Positions 51,902 through 61,392 of a stretch of 64,000 nt of DNA are shown here, in pieces. The position numbers and the translations under genes were made by a program. The notes beneath the pieces are model-generated. The model had not been told where the DNA came from and searched no databases. It saw only the letters and a program-made list of their open reading frames with translations. This DNA comes from G963665495 sp963667575 (GTDB lineage: Bacteria > Desulfobacterota > Desulfovibrionia > Desulfovibrionales > Desulfovibrionaceae): assembly GCA_963667575.2 (NCBI GenBank), contig CAXXHY010000045.1, positions 1 through 64,000 on the forward strand, given 5' to 3'. How positions within the stretch are numbered: position 1 is the first letter of the stretch; every line of letters begins with the position of its first letter.

Positions 51902-54900
51902 ATGGAGCTATTCAGAGCTGACCTGCATATCCATTCGCGTTTCTCCCGAGCAACAAGCAAGGGGCTCACGCCCCGACAGCTTGCAGCCTGGGCGCGCGTC
52001 AAGGGCCTGGATGTTCTGGGCACGGGCGATTTTACCCACCCGGGCTGGTTTGCAGAACTCAAGGAAATGCTGACCCCGGATCCCAAGTCCGGATTGTTCG
52101 CACTCAAGGACGGCAGTGGTCTGCAAAAGGAAGTGAAAACACTTCCCGGCGTATCGCCCGGCGGACGCTCCCTTTTCATGCTTCAGGCCGAGATCAGTTC
52201 GATCTATAAGCGCGGCGGCAAAGTCCGCAAGGTGCACAACCTGGTCTATATGCCGCATTTTGAAGCGGCGGAAGCTTTCAACACCAAACTGGCCAAAGTG
52301 GGCAACCTTGCTTCCGACGGCCGTCCGATTCTGGGGCTCGACTCCAGGATTTTGCTGGAGATGGTGCTGGAAACCGATCCGCTGGCCTTTCTCATCCCCG
52401 CCCATATCTGGACTCCCTGGTTCTCCCTTTTTGGTTCGAAATCCGGATTCGACAGCATTGAAGAATGCTTCGGTGATCTCAGCAGTGAAATTTTCGCTCT
52501 GGAAACAGGGCTTTCCTCTGATCCGGAAATGAACTGGACCATCAGCGCGCTGGACCGTTTTCGCCTGATTTCCAACTCCGACGCCCATTCGGCGGAAAAA
52601 CTGGGGCGCGAATCCAACCTGTTCAGCGGCGCCCCGTCCTACGAAGGCATTTACAGAGCTCTCAGAGGCCAGGCCCTGGGGCACAAATTTCTGGGTACCG
52701 TGGAGTTTTTTCCGGAAGAGGGCAAATACCACCTGGACGGCCATCGCAAGTGCGGTATTGTGTTCGAGCCCAGCGAGAGCAACGCCAGGCAGGGATTATG
52801 TCCGGTGTGCGGCAAGCCGCTGACTCTGGGAGTTCTGCACCGCGTTCTGGAACTGGCGGACCGCGACACCGCCCAGCAGCCCGCCGGGCAGCCGGGCTAT
52901 GTTTCGCTGGTCCCCCTGACCGAGGCCATTTCCGAGATCATCGGCGTGGGCCCTGCATCCAAAAAGGTCAAGGAACAGTACGCGGCCTGCATCAATCGCT
53001 TTGGTTCCGAGATGAACGTGCTGCAGGAAGCGCCCCTGGAGGATCTGGCCCGCCATTCGGCATTGCTGGCGGAAAGTATCAAGCGTATGCGCGCAGGCGA
53101 AGTCTACCGGCAGCCCGGCTATGACGGGGAATACGGCGTGATCCGCCTGTTCTCCCCGCGCGAACGCAGCAGTTTCGGCAAAGGGCAGTTTCTGAGCGGT
53201 TTCGTGCCCGAAGTGGTCCTGAACGAAAAGGACGACAAAGCTCCTGCCGTGCCGGCTCCGGCCGCAAAAGTGGCCGAACCCGAGGCGCCGCAGGGGCTGA
53301 ATCCATCCCAGGAACGAGCGGTCCGGGCAGGTCCGGGCCCTGTTGCTGTTGTGGCCGGACCGGGAACCGGCAAGACTCATACCCTTATCAGCCGTATTTT
53401 TCATCTGCTGGACCAGGACGTTCCGGTCAGATCCATTCTGACGGTAACGTTTACCCGTCGCGCAGCCGAGGAACTGGAGACCCGCATCGCGGACAAAATG
53501 GCCCCCAGGGATGACGGCGGCAGCGCACTGCCGCCCCGTGCGGACACCCTGCACGCGCTGGCTCTGGAGTACTGGGCCAAATCCTTTGCCGCCGCCCCGG
53601 TATTGATGTCCGAAGACGGCGCTTTCCGGGTATTCTGCGAAGCCAACCCCGACGATGATGCCAAGGATCTGCGCGAGGCCTGGAAGCGCATCGAGCTGCG
53701 GCGCGAGAGCATGATCCCTCTGGGCTCTCCTGACGAAGAAATTTACCACCGCTACACCAAACTCAAGGAATCCTGGAATCTCGCGGACTATACGGATCTC
53801 CTGGAGTTCTGGCTGGAGCAGATTCAGCAGAATATTTATCCCAGCCCCTACACCCACGTTCTGGTGGACGAACTGCAGGACCTGACCTGCCTGCAGCTGG
53901 AAGTGGTCATGGCTCTGGCGGATGCCGCAAAAGGCGCGGACCGTTTGCCTGGCCAGGGTTTTTTCGCCATCGGCGATCCCAACCAGTCCATCTACGGGTT
54001 CCGTGGCGCCCAGCCCCAGGTTGTGGAAAAACTGCGCCAACGCTGGCCCGAGCTGCAGGTGACCGCCCTGGAGGAGAATTACCGCTCGGCCGCGCCCATT
54101 CTGGAAGTCGCCGCCGGGTTGCTGCAGGCTCAGGGAAATGGGGAACAGAGCAGTCTTGTGCCCCGTTACGATGTGCCCGGATCCATACGCTTGTTCGACG
54201 CGCCCACTGCGGGCAGTGAAGCCGCCTGGATAGCCGAACGTATCCGCTGGCTTATCGGCGCCACCAGCCATACGCTGGCGGACGAACGCGCGCCTGCCAT
54301 GGACGGTGCGGATTCCGAACATCTGCGCGCCAGCCTCAGTCCGGGAGACGTGGCCGTGCTGGTGCGTTTCAAGGCCTTGATTCCGCCCATCAAAAAAAGC
54401 CTCGAACGGCTGGGATTGCCCTGTTCGGCTCCTGAAAGAGAAGCGTTCTGGATGGAAAGCCGCGTGGGGGAAATCCTGGAAGCGGCGGGAAGTTTTCTGG
54501 GCATAGCCCATGCCAGCACGCAGAACAGCCTGGCCTTTCCGGACAAGATCCTGGCCAAGGGCCCCCTGGCCGTACAGGCCTATCTGGAGGATTCCCCCAG
54601 GTTCGACCGTCTGTTCTGGCAGAGCCGCGAATTTCGCGATCTTACCAAAGCCTACGCCAGGCATGGCGGCTGGTCCGGCCTGTTGAACTGGGTGCATCTG
54701 CAGAGCGAACTGGACCTGGCTGCGAAACGCAGTGAAAAAATCCGGATTATGAGCCTGCACTCGGCCAAAGGCCTTGAATTTCGTGCTGTTTTCCTGCCTT
54801 GTCTGGAGGAGGGAGTGCTGCCTTTTGCCGGTCCGTCCTTTCTGAGCGGCAAACCTGGCAAGAACGACCGTCCGGATACCGAAGAGGAGCGGCGGTTGCT

Positions 54901-55087
54901 GTACGTGGGCCTGACGCGTGCGCGCGACGCCCTGTACCTCAGTCACGCAGGACGCAGAACGCTTTTCGGGCGGGAACTGCGGCTCCATGCGTCGTCATTT
55001 CTGAATGCCTTGCCGGAATCCTTGCTCAACAAGACAACCCTCAAGACCAAAATCCGTCACAAGGAACAGCAACTCAATCTGATGTAA
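51902..55087 (+). CDS. PHP phosphoesterase-UvrD/REP helicase fusion protein
   Basis: This 1061-residue protein joins a PHP domain (ADLHIHSRFSRATSKGL start with metal-binding His, then DVLGTGDFTHPGWF and NSDAHSAEKLG; about residues 1-400) to a superfamily 1 helicase. A small Cys site (CGIVFEP, CPVCGK) links them. Helicase motifs are VVAGPGTGKTHTL near residue 485, HVLVDELQDLTCLQ near 653, IGDPNQSIYGFRGAQP near 690, and LHSAKGLEFRAVFLP and YVGLTRARDALYLS near the end. PHP domains act as phosphoesterases or nucleases. The ATG follows AAGGACC by about ten bases. The role is probably DNA repair, by inference. Confidence 0.88.
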   Translation: MELFRADLHIHSRFSRATSKGLTPRQLAAWARVKGLDVLGTGDFTHPGWFAELKEMLTPDPKSGLFALKDGSGLQKEVKTLPGVSPGGRSLFMLQAEISSIYKRGGKVRKVHNLVYMPHFEAAEAFNTKLAKVGNLASDGRPILGLDSRILLEMVLETDPLAFLIPAHIWTPWFSLFGSKSGFDSIEECFGDLSSEIFALETGLSSDPEMNWTISALDRFRLISNSDAHSAEKLGRESNLFSGAPSYEGIYRALRGQALGHKFLGTVEFFPEEGKYHLDGHRKCGIVFEPSESNARQGLCPVCGKPLTLGVLHRVLELADRDTAQQPAGQPGYVSLVPLTEAISEIIGVGPASKKVKEQYAACINRFGSEMNVLQEAPLEDLARHSALLAESIKRMRAGEVYRQPGYDGEYGVIRLFSPRERSSFGKGQFLSGFVPEVVLNEKDDKAPAVPAPAAKVAEPEAPQGLNPSQERAVRAGPGPVAVVAGPGTGKTHTLISRIFHLLDQDVPVRSILTVTFTRRAAEELETRIADKMAPRDDGGSALPPRADTLHALALEYWAKSFAAAPVLMSEDGAFRVFCEANPDDDAKDLREAWKRIELRRESMIPLGSPDEEIYHRYTKLKESWNLADYTDLLEFWLEQIQQNIYPSPYTHVLVDELQDLTCLQLEVVMALADAAKGADRLPGQGFFAIGDPNQSIYGFRGAQPQVVEKLRQRWPELQVTALEENYRSAAPILEVAAGLLQAQGNGEQSSLVPRYDVPGSIRLFDAPTAGSEAAWIAERIRWLIGATSHTLADERAPAMDGADSEHLRASLSPGDVAVLVRFKALIPPIKKSLERLGLPCSAPEREAFWMESRVGEILEAAGSFLGIAHASTQNSLAFPDKILAKGPLAVQAYLEDSPRFDRLFWQSREFRDLTKAYARHGGWSGLLNWVHLQSELDLAAKRSEKIRIMSLHSAKGLEFRAVFLPCLEEGVLPFAGPSFLSGKPGKNDRPDTEEERRLLYVGLTRARDALYLSHAGRRTLFGRELRLHASSFLNALPESLLNKTTLKTKIRHKEQQLNLM

Positions 55088-55228
55088 CCAAGGGAGCGGT
55101 CCAGCCGCTGCCCTTGTTTTTTTGCCGCCGGCCCCATTGCCGGGCTTTCCTGGAATCGGCGGACGGTTAAGTCCCATGCCGGACAAAACAGGCGAATGTT
55201 TCGCCAGACACTATTAAGGAGAACAACT

Positions 55229-56633
55229 ATGCGTTCGGAGCACAGTGGATCGCGGATGGCTCTTTCCGTCGTATCAGCTCTCATGTTAGTTTTACCGCTT
55301 GTGTTTTTACCTGAGGCCAATGCTGCCTGGCTCGTACGGGAAGACGCCGAACTTGCTCCCCTGGTGACGCCGGCTCCTTCCCAGGAACCCGCTCCGCAGA
55401 CTGCGGAAGAAAAACTTGCAGATCCGCAGCAGCCCAAAGGGGCTGACGAAAAATGCGCCGGATGCCCCAATCAGACCAAAGAAGGCTGCTCTGCCGAAAA
55501 AAGCAAAGAAGGCTGTCCTGCCGAGCAACCCAAGGAAGGCTGCCCTGCCATGCAGGGAGCCAAGACCGGCAGCACCAATGCCACCAAGCCCATGGACGGC
55601 AATGCCACCAAGGATATGGCCGAACTCATGGCCACTGCCGTGGCTTTCCGCGTGGAATCCCTGGTTCAGACCAAGCCTGATGACCCCAAGGTTGTGGAAC
55701 TCGTGGGCGCCAAACTCGATGACAAGAATGTCAAGGTCCGGGGCGAGGCCGTGGCCGTGCTCGGCTTGTTGAGCGCCTATTATCCGGAAAAGGCCGGCGA
55801 GGTCTTTCCCTATCTTTTCAAGGCCGCCAATGACAGCGATGCCGGCGTGCATGCCGCAGTGCTCAAGGCCATGCTTCCCACCATTCCGCATCTGCAGGAA
55901 AAAAGCGCTGTCCCCATGCTCAAGGAAGCGCTGACCAAGGGAAATTCCACCCAGCGTGCAGCCGTGGCCGCCATTGTGGCCAATCTTGCGGACAAGCTCC
56001 CCTGGCTTTCTCAGTTGAGCGATTCCCTGATTGTGGTCATCGATGATCCGCAGCCCCGAGACAAAGCTTGCCGCGATCATGGCCCTGGTTTTCATGGATC
56101 CCGCCTTGCTGCCTGACAGCAGCGTGGACACCCTTGTAGAAAGCACCAAATCGAAATCTCCCGGAGTGCGTTTCCAGTCTTACAGCGTTCTGGCCATTCT
56201 GGGACCCAGGGCGGTGAATGCGCTGCCCGTGTTGATCAAAGGCGCTGCAGACCCGCACAACGTACCGCGTTGGGCCGCTATCCGCGCCCTTGGTTCTGTG
56301 GGGCGGGACACGGTTCTTGCCAAGCCCGAGATTCTCGAAACCCTGATCAAGGCCACTGCTGACGCGGATCTTCCGGTACAGCAGATCGCAGCCCTGTCCC
56401 TGGGGAAGAATCTCGGTTCCCCGGTGCTGCCCGGCGTGTTGCCCGGCGAGGACAACGCAGCCGCAAAAGCGGCTCTGACCAAGATGCTGGAGAGCAAGCA
56501 GCCCTATATAGTCCAGACCGCTGCCTGGGCCCTGATTCGCATGTACCCCAGCATGCGGGGCACCCTGCCTGCGGAGCTTCTGGAAAAACTGCACGAAGTC
56601 ACTTCGGCTCTGGACCAGATGGCTGCTCAATAA
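55229..56633 (+). CDS. Exported HEAT-repeat protein with Cys-rich repeats (frameshifted)
   Basis: The protein starts at ATG 55229 (AAGGAGAACA before it), with a signal peptide to about residue 33 (ALMLVLPLVFLPEANA). A proline/cysteine-rich linker has three 9-residue repeats beginning KEGC. Many HEAT-type helical pairs follow (residues 140-460), with blocks such as VKVRGEAVAVLGLLSAYYPEKAGEVF and RAAVAAIVANLADKLPWL. At 56054-56057 a run of four C has one base too many. Correcting it reads DDPQPETKLAAIMALVF and gives about 467 residues. HEAT arrays bind proteins; the partner is unknown. ubiA follows closely. Confidence 0.72.
55478..55558 (+). repeat. Three 27-bp tandem repeats coding KEGCxAxxx
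   Basis: The three units read KEGCSAEKS, KEGCPAEQP and KEGCPAMQG. An earlier CAGCP motif lies just before. The even spacing of Cys at nine residues in an exported protein suggests metal binding or disulfides. Confidence 0.8.
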
Positions 56634-56656
56634 CCAAGGAAATCTGACGAGACGAC

Positions 56657-57514
56657 ATGCCTGGATTAGACAAAGTGGCCATTCTGGCCAGAATGGTAAA
56701 AATAGAGCACTCGGTGTTCGCGCTTCCGTTCGCGTACCTGGGTGCATTTCTGGTGGCGGGAGGCTGGCCCGGCTGGCAGCCCTTGTTGCTGCTCACGGTG
56801 GCCATGGTGGCCGTACGTTCGTTCGCCATGGCATTCAACCGGCTGGCGGATGTCCGCTACGACAGTCTGAATCCTCGGACGCAGTCCCGTCCGCTGGTGT
56901 CCGGTGAAATCGGCAAGAAGGAAACCTGGTTGTTCGTGGGTGTCTGTGCTCTGGTGTTCGTGGGGTGCTGCGCCCTGATGAACCCGGTCTGCCTGCTGCT
57001 TTCACCTTTTGCCCTGGCAATCAGCGCGTTCTACAGCTTCGTGAAACGCTTTTCCTGGCTCTGCCATTTCGTGCTGGGGCTGGTTCTGGCGCTGGCGCCC
57101 GTGGCCGGTTGGCTCAGCGTGCAGCCCGGCTTCGCCATTTCTCTGGCCCTGTTCTTTTTGGGCGTGCTGTTCTGGGTGGCAGGGTTCGACATCATCTACA
57201 GCTGCCAGGACGTGGAATTCGATGTGACCAACGGCCTGCATTCGCTGCCCGCCGCGTACGGCATGGCGTCTGCGCTGCACATTTCGTTTTTCTGCCACGT
57301 CAATACGAGCCTGTTTTTTTTGCTGGCCGGCTGGGCTGCCGGGCTTACCTGGCCCTACTTCCTGGTCTGGGCGCTGGTCAGCCTGGTTCTGCTGCTGGAA
57401 CACAAAATCATCAGCGCGGACGATATGAGCCGCGTAAACCTCGCCTTCTTCACCTTCAACGGGGTGATCTCCATAGCGGTTTTTGCCGGAGTCTGTCTCG
57501 GGCTCTGGTTCTGA
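56657..57514 (+). CDS. UbiA-family prenyltransferase, possibly MqnP
   Basis: This 285-residue membrane protein has eight or nine helices. The two Asp-rich motifs are present: MAFNRLADVRYDSLNPRTQSRPLVSGE (NxxxDxxxD) and FDIIYSCQDVEFDVTNGLHSLPAAYG (DxxYxxQDxExD), which bind Mg-prenyl diphosphate. UbiA-type enzymes attach prenyl chains in quinone synthesis; in sulfate reducers the futalosine route to menaquinone uses MqnP of this kind, so this may be that step. No other mqn gene is in view. It starts 24 bases after the HEAT gene; both may be one unit. Confidence 0.85.
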   Translation: MPGLDKVAILARMVKIEHSVFALPFAYLGAFLVAGGWPGWQPLLLLTVAMVAVRSFAMAFNRLADVRYDSLNPRTQSRPLVSGEIGKKETWLFVGVCALVFVGCCALMNPVCLLLSPFALAISAFYSFVKRFSWLCHFVLGLVLALAPVAGWLSVQPGFAISLALFFLGVLFWVAGFDIIYSCQDVEFDVTNGLHSLPAAYGMASALHISFFCHVNTSLFFLLAGWAAGLTWPYFLVWALVSLVLLLEHKIISADDMSRVNLAFFTFNGVISIAVFAGVCLGLWF

Positions 57515-57530
57515 CGGCTTTGCTCATACT

Positions 57531-57584
57531 GCTTCCGGCGGACTCGGGACCTTTTTGAGCCTCGGGACCGGGGCCACCGGAAGC
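57531..57584. terminator. Hairpin between ubiA and the radical SAM gene
   Basis: GCTTCCGG (57531-57538) and CCGGAAGC (57577-57584) form an 8-bp stem; a CTCGGGACC direct repeat lies inside. GTTCTTATTCTT follows on the plus strand. It lies between convergent genes. Confidence 0.5.
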
Positions 57585-57588
57585 GTTC

Positions 57589-58767
57589 TTATTCTTCGTT
57601 CTTTTTTTGATTTTTCAGTTGCTTGAAAGAAGCGACGTTTTCTTCGGCGCGCTGGTTGAAGCCTATGCAAAGATGCTCGAGACCCGGGATGGTGTAGGTG
57701 TCTTCATGCAGCGTACGATCATGTGCGCTCTGGCTTTCGGGGCCCAGCCGGACAACGCAGTGTTTGCAGTAGGGATAGTAGGGCGAATCCGAGTCCAGGG
57801 TGGCACGGATTTTTTGATAATGAGGACCGCGCCAGACCGAAGCAAAGCCATCCTGTACGCGTCCGAGCCGCTGTTTCCAGCAGTAGTAGCAGATGCGGAT
57901 GGAGCCGTCGGTGTCTATCTGGGCGAATTCCCAGGGTTTGACGCATTTGTAGGGCTTGTGCGGACTGCCGGGCAGGGGAGGCAGCTTGACGTCGACGCCG
58001 TATTCCGCGGCTTTTGCTCGGGCTTCGGCAAAGACTTCCTGAGCAAGTTGCGGATGGTTGTACAGGGATTCGTCAAAAGGAATGTCGTTGGCCACGTTGA
58101 GATATTTGACTTCGACCTTGTAGAGTCCGTGCTCTTTGCAAAGCCTGAGCATTTCGGGCAGTTCCTGGGCGTTGGAACGCATGATGGCAAAGCGGAACCA
58201 GAGCCGGGGAAACTCCGCATGCTTGTCGGCTTTGCACCTGGCCAGGTAGTCGATGTTCTGCAGAATCTGCTCGTAATTGGCGCCGCGGCGGATGCGTTCG
58301 AGGGTCTCCTTGCGGGCGCCGTCAAAGGAGATGCACAGCTCCTGCAGGCTTTGATCCGCCACCATCCACCGGGCCACGTCCTGGTTGAGCAGCATGCCGT
58401 TGCTGGTCATGGTGGCCATGGTGCGGTGCTGCCTGGCCAGCTGCAGGGCTTCGCGCAGATGCGGATACAGCAGCGGCTCGCCCCCCGAACAGATGAAAAT
58501 GCCCAGTGTGGTGGGGAACAGCTCCCGGGCGATGCGCTTGTAGACGTCGAAGTCCATCCAGTGGACATTGTCCAGCGAATCATAGGAGATGCAGAAAATG
58601 CAGCGCAGGTTGCAGGCTTTGGTCAGAACTATGTCCAGGCTGGTGGGCAGACAGCGGGGCGTGGTACGGCGCAGCAATCCTTCGGCTGCGCCGGTGGCCG
58701 CATTGAGCAGAGATTTCGGGTTTACAAGCCGCAGGGCGCGACGAACCTCGTAAATGGTCTCGGACAT
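57589..58767 (-). CDS. Radical SAM/SPASM domain protein
   Basis: This 392-residue protein has the radical SAM motif CNLRCIFC (CxxxCxxC) near residue 52, then FICSGGEPLLYPHL, which fits the SAM-binding GGEP. The C-terminal SPASM-like region has Cys at KCVKPWEF, RICYYCWKQ and YCKHC. SPASM proteins often modify peptides or complete enzyme active sites; no precursor peptide or enzyme partner is evident next to it. The upstream neighbour is the ParA gene, 73 bases away. The substrate is unknown. Confidence 0.88.
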   Translation of the reverse strand: MSETIYEVRRALRLVNPKSLLNAATGAAEGLLRRTTPRCLPTSLDIVLTKACNLRCIFCISYDSLDNVHWMDFDVYKRIARELFPTTLGIFICSGGEPLLYPHLREALQLARQHRTMATMTSNGMLLNQDVARWMVADQSLQELCISFDGARKETLERIRRGANYEQILQNIDYLARCKADKHAEFPRLWFRFAIMRSNAQELPEMLRLCKEHGLYKVEVKYLNVANDIPFDESLYNHPQLAQEVFAEARAKAAEYGVDVKLPPLPGSPHKPYKCVKPWEFAQIDTDGSIRICYYCWKQRLGRVQDGFASVWRGPHYQKIRATLDSDSPYYPYCKHCVVRLGPESQSAHDRTLHEDTYTIPGLEHLCIGFNQRAEENVASFKQLKNQKKNEE

Positions 58768-58840
58768 CGGAAGGCAGACTCCGTGGTATGGGCGTTTGCA
58801 GGAGCGTACGTAGGGGCCTGCGAAGAGCGGCCCCTCAGGC

Positions 58841-59990
58841 TCAGAACAATGCGTCCCCGTCGGTAACAGTACGGACCAGAGTCTTGTAGTCCAGGGCGCC
58901 CGTGGATTCGTTGGAGTACTCGAAGATGGTCCTGCCGTAGGCAGGGGCTTCGGACAGATCCGGGCAATACCGAATGGGGGTACAGAGGTAATCGCTATAG
59001 AGTTCTTTGAGTCGGGTCAAGATTTCCAGGCGGCTTTCAATCTTGTCGTCGGAAAAGGTGGGCAGAATAAAGGTGATGCCCAAAGAACTGCGGTATTTCT
59101 GGATGGTGGCCAGACTTTTGGAAAATTCCGACAGTCCCTGGAGGGACATGACTTCCAGGGAGACCGGAATCAGCAGTTCCTTGACGTAGAAGAGCACGTT
59201 GACCGTGATGGGATCCCAGCCAGGGGAGGAATCCACGATGACGAAGTCGAAGAGGTGCTCAAAAGGAGTCAGGGCTTCGGCAATGGTCAACTCGCCGCCG
59301 AAATCCTTGCGGTCGATCAGCCGTTTGACACCCGCCAGGGCGCGGCCGCCGGCAAGTACCCAGAGATTGTCCCTGGCTTTGAAAATGGCTTTTTGCGGCT
59401 CCACTTCCTTGGCAACCAGTTCGGCCAGGCCGTATTCCGGCTTGCATCCGAGCATGTAACTGGACTGGCCCTGGGTGTCCGTATCAACCAGCAGGACCTT
59501 GTATCCGGCAAGGGCGAGACCTGCGGACAGGTTTACCGAAGTTGTGGTTTTTGCCAACTCCGCCTTTGCTCAGGATGACGCCGATGCTTCTGGTTTTGCT
59601 CCTGGCCGGCCTGCTCAGACCGGTCTGCGTATTGGGTCCGCCCGTGGTTTTGGGACCGCCCGCAGTCTGAGGACCACCCTTGGTAATGGGTCCGCCCTTG
59701 GTCACAGGTCTACCGGAGGTCTGGGGACCCCCTTTGGTCATGGGACCGCCACGGGTTTTACCCGTGGTGGGCGATTGCGCGGGCGGACGCGTAGGGGCTC
59801 CTGTACGGGTGACCGGTCCGCGCGACTGCGTATTGGGGGCTGCTCCGTTTTCCTGCTCCAACGTATCCAGGTACAAAGTGAACTTATGGCCACAGGATTT
59901 GCAAAGAGTGGTCACTTTTGCCTTGTTCTTGGGAAGGCGCGAAGCGTCTATATTCCGTTTTATTTTACAATTGGGGCATGTGATTTCCAC
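58841..59990 (-). CDS. ParA/MinD-like ATPase with N-terminal zinc ribbon and repeat linker (frameshifted)
   Basis: The protein (start GTG 59990, GGAGG seven bases upstream) has three parts. Residues 1-45 are a zinc ribbon (CPNC at 5-8, CKSC at 30-33, MJ0042-like). Residues 80-125 are a low-complexity linker of seven GGPxTx units. The rest is a ParA ATPase: deviant Walker A SKGGVGKTTTSVNLS, DTDTQGQSSYML and VDSSPGWDPIT. At 59548-59552 a run of five T (A on the coding strand) has one base too many; removing it restores GKTTTS. The corrected length is about 382 residues. A ribbon-helix-helix-like gene lies upstream, so a partition or positioning pair is likely. Confidence 0.82.
59625..59750 (-). 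repeat. Seven 18-bp tandem repeats coding GGPxTx
   Basis: The units read GGPMTK, GGPQTS, GRPVTK, GGPITK, GGPQTA, GGPKTT and GGPNTQ. They fill the linker between the zinc ribbon and the ATPase domain. The copies differ at the variable codons, so the array is not a very recent duplication. Confidence 0.85.
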
Positions 59991-60094
59991 CTTGCGGCCT
60001 CCGTATTACAATGATTCCCAGCCAGAGAATACTGCATAAAGTACAAATTATAGCTGCCGTATAAGCTGAGCGCGACGGCAACTAAATATTTTAT

Positions 60095-60556
60095 TTAACT
60101 TTTTCCAAGGTTCCGTAGCATCAATTTCAGAAGAACGCTATCTTTTCTTTTTACTTCCAGCTCTTTGAGCAAAATTTTCAAGGCACTGTCGGCAATGCCG
60201 GACATGGAGACCCGTATATGGATGCCTTCAGGAAGCATCGCGCGAATAAGGTCCTTGGACGCGGCAAGCTGCTCGTACGTCTCCGGTGAAAGGTAAATGG
60301 TTGTTCGCTTTTTGTGCTGCTCGAGGAGAAAATGACGCTGAGCCGTTGCTCCGTGCGTGTCCGCATCCATGGACAGGCGCTTGTGCAGTTTCGAGTCGAG
60401 ATTGCGGTGGATGAAACTGTCGAGCATTTCCGCTTCGGGCGGTCCTTTGGGGGACTTGTCGGAACGGAGGCCGTAAAGCACATCATCCATGATGTTTTTT
60501 GGCTTTTTTTCTCCCATAAAAGCGTGCATCCATGCGGCTTCCTGACTCCCATCCAT
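60095..60556 (-). CDS. Ribbon-helix-helix-like protein upstream of parA
   Basis: This is a 153-residue protein. The last 60 residues (RTTIYLSPETYEQLAASKDLI, then VSMSGIADSALKILLKEL) look like a ribbon-helix-helix DNA-binding domain, with the TTIYL strand and two helices. The first 90 residues are basic and mostly disordered. ATG 60556 has no clear ribosome site; an in-frame ATG at 60529 follows AGGAAG and is possible. The gene lies 105 bases before parA on the same strand; small RHH proteins often serve as the partner of ParA. This pairing is inferred. Confidence 0.6.
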   Translation of the reverse strand: MDGSQEAAWMHAFMGEKKPKNIMDDVLYGLRSDKSPKGPPEAEMLDSFIHRNLDSKLHKRLSMDADTHGATAQRHFLLEQHKKRTTIYLSPETYEQLAASKDLIRAMLPEGIHIRVSMSGIADSALKILLKELEVKRKDSVLLKLMLRNLGKS

Positions 60557-60699
60557 GTTGTTTACCGTCAGAAAGACCGGGTTAGAGACTGATACGTATT
60601 CCTAACTATAGATGGAATCAGTAGATTTTGCAACACCTGGGCAGGAAAAGGGCACAACTTGCAGAAAAAAGAGATGCGGTTTGCGGAATCGTTGATGAT

Positions 60700-61392
60700 C
60701 TAGAGTCGTTCCAGGCCGGTTGCTATGGCTTCCAGAGTGTTTTTGTCAAGAATTGTCACCTGCGATCCGGCGACTTCCAGAATATCCGAATCCGCGAATT
60801 TGCGCAGTACGCGCGAAATTGTTTCGGGAATGGTGCCCAGGTAGGCGGCCAGCTGCGACTTGGTCACATTGAGCCGGACGTGGTCGGAACCGCTGGTTTC
60901 ACTGAGCAAAAGCAGATGTCCGGCAAGGCGGGCGGGAGTCTCCTTGAGACTGAGATTTTCGATTTTGGTAACAAAAAAACGCAGGCGTTGGGAAAGCAGC
61001 GCCAGCATGCTCATGGCCAGATCCGGGTTGGCGCTGATGCGCGCGCGCAGACTTTTTTTGGGAAGGAACAGCAGGGAAGACTGCTTGATGGCTTCCGCGT
61101 TGGCCGGAAAACGGGTGCCCTTAAACACCACTACCTCTGCAAACGCCTCACCAGGGCCGAAAAAGTGCAGCACATGCTCCCGCCCCTGCGGGGAGGTCTT
61201 GAAAATACGAACCGCGCCCTGAACCACTGCGTACAAACCGTCCGCTTCGGCCCCTTCGTCGAAGATCGTGGTCCCTTCGGCATAATTGCGGATTTCCGCT
61301 ATTTCCTTGAGCATCTGCAGGTGTCCTTCATCAAGGCCGTCAAACAGATCCACTGCCGAAAGAGCTGCCAGAATGTCCGGGGTGGTGGTCAT
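60700..61392 (-). CDS. Crp/Fnr-family transcriptional regulator
   Basis: This 230-residue protein has an N-terminal cyclic-nucleotide-type beta-barrel (FDEGAEADGLYAVVQGAVRIFKTSPQGREHVLHFFGPGEAFAE) and a C-terminal winged helix (LNVTKSQLAAYLGTIPETISRVLRKF). It lacks the N-terminal cysteines of Fnr. The ATG at 61392 lies inside an ATGA overlap with the stop of the DUF2141 gene, so the two are coupled. The GPGEAFAE and VVVFKGTRFPANAEA loops could bind a small ligand or redox cofactor; the ligand cannot be predicted. Confidence 0.9.
   Translation of the reverse strand: MTTTPDILAALSAVDLFDGLDEGHLQMLKEIAEIRNYAEGTTIFDEGAEADGLYAVVQGAVRIFKTSPQGREHVLHFFGPGEAFAEVVVFKGTRFPANAEAIKQSSLLFLPKKSLRARISANPDLAMSMLALLSQRLRFFVTKIENLSLKETPARLAGHLLLLSETSGSDHVRLNVTKSQLAAYLGTIPETISRVLRKFADSDILEVAGSQVTILDKNTLEAIATGLERL

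Noticed and set aside
52796..54988. 730-codon open frame opposite the PHP-UvrD gene
   Set aside because: It is antisense to a clear helicase gene and has no domain or start signal.
59625..59750. Repeat array that might be read as a CRISPR
   Set aside because: The repeats are contiguous 18-bp units in frame inside parA, without spacers, and code for GGPxTx.
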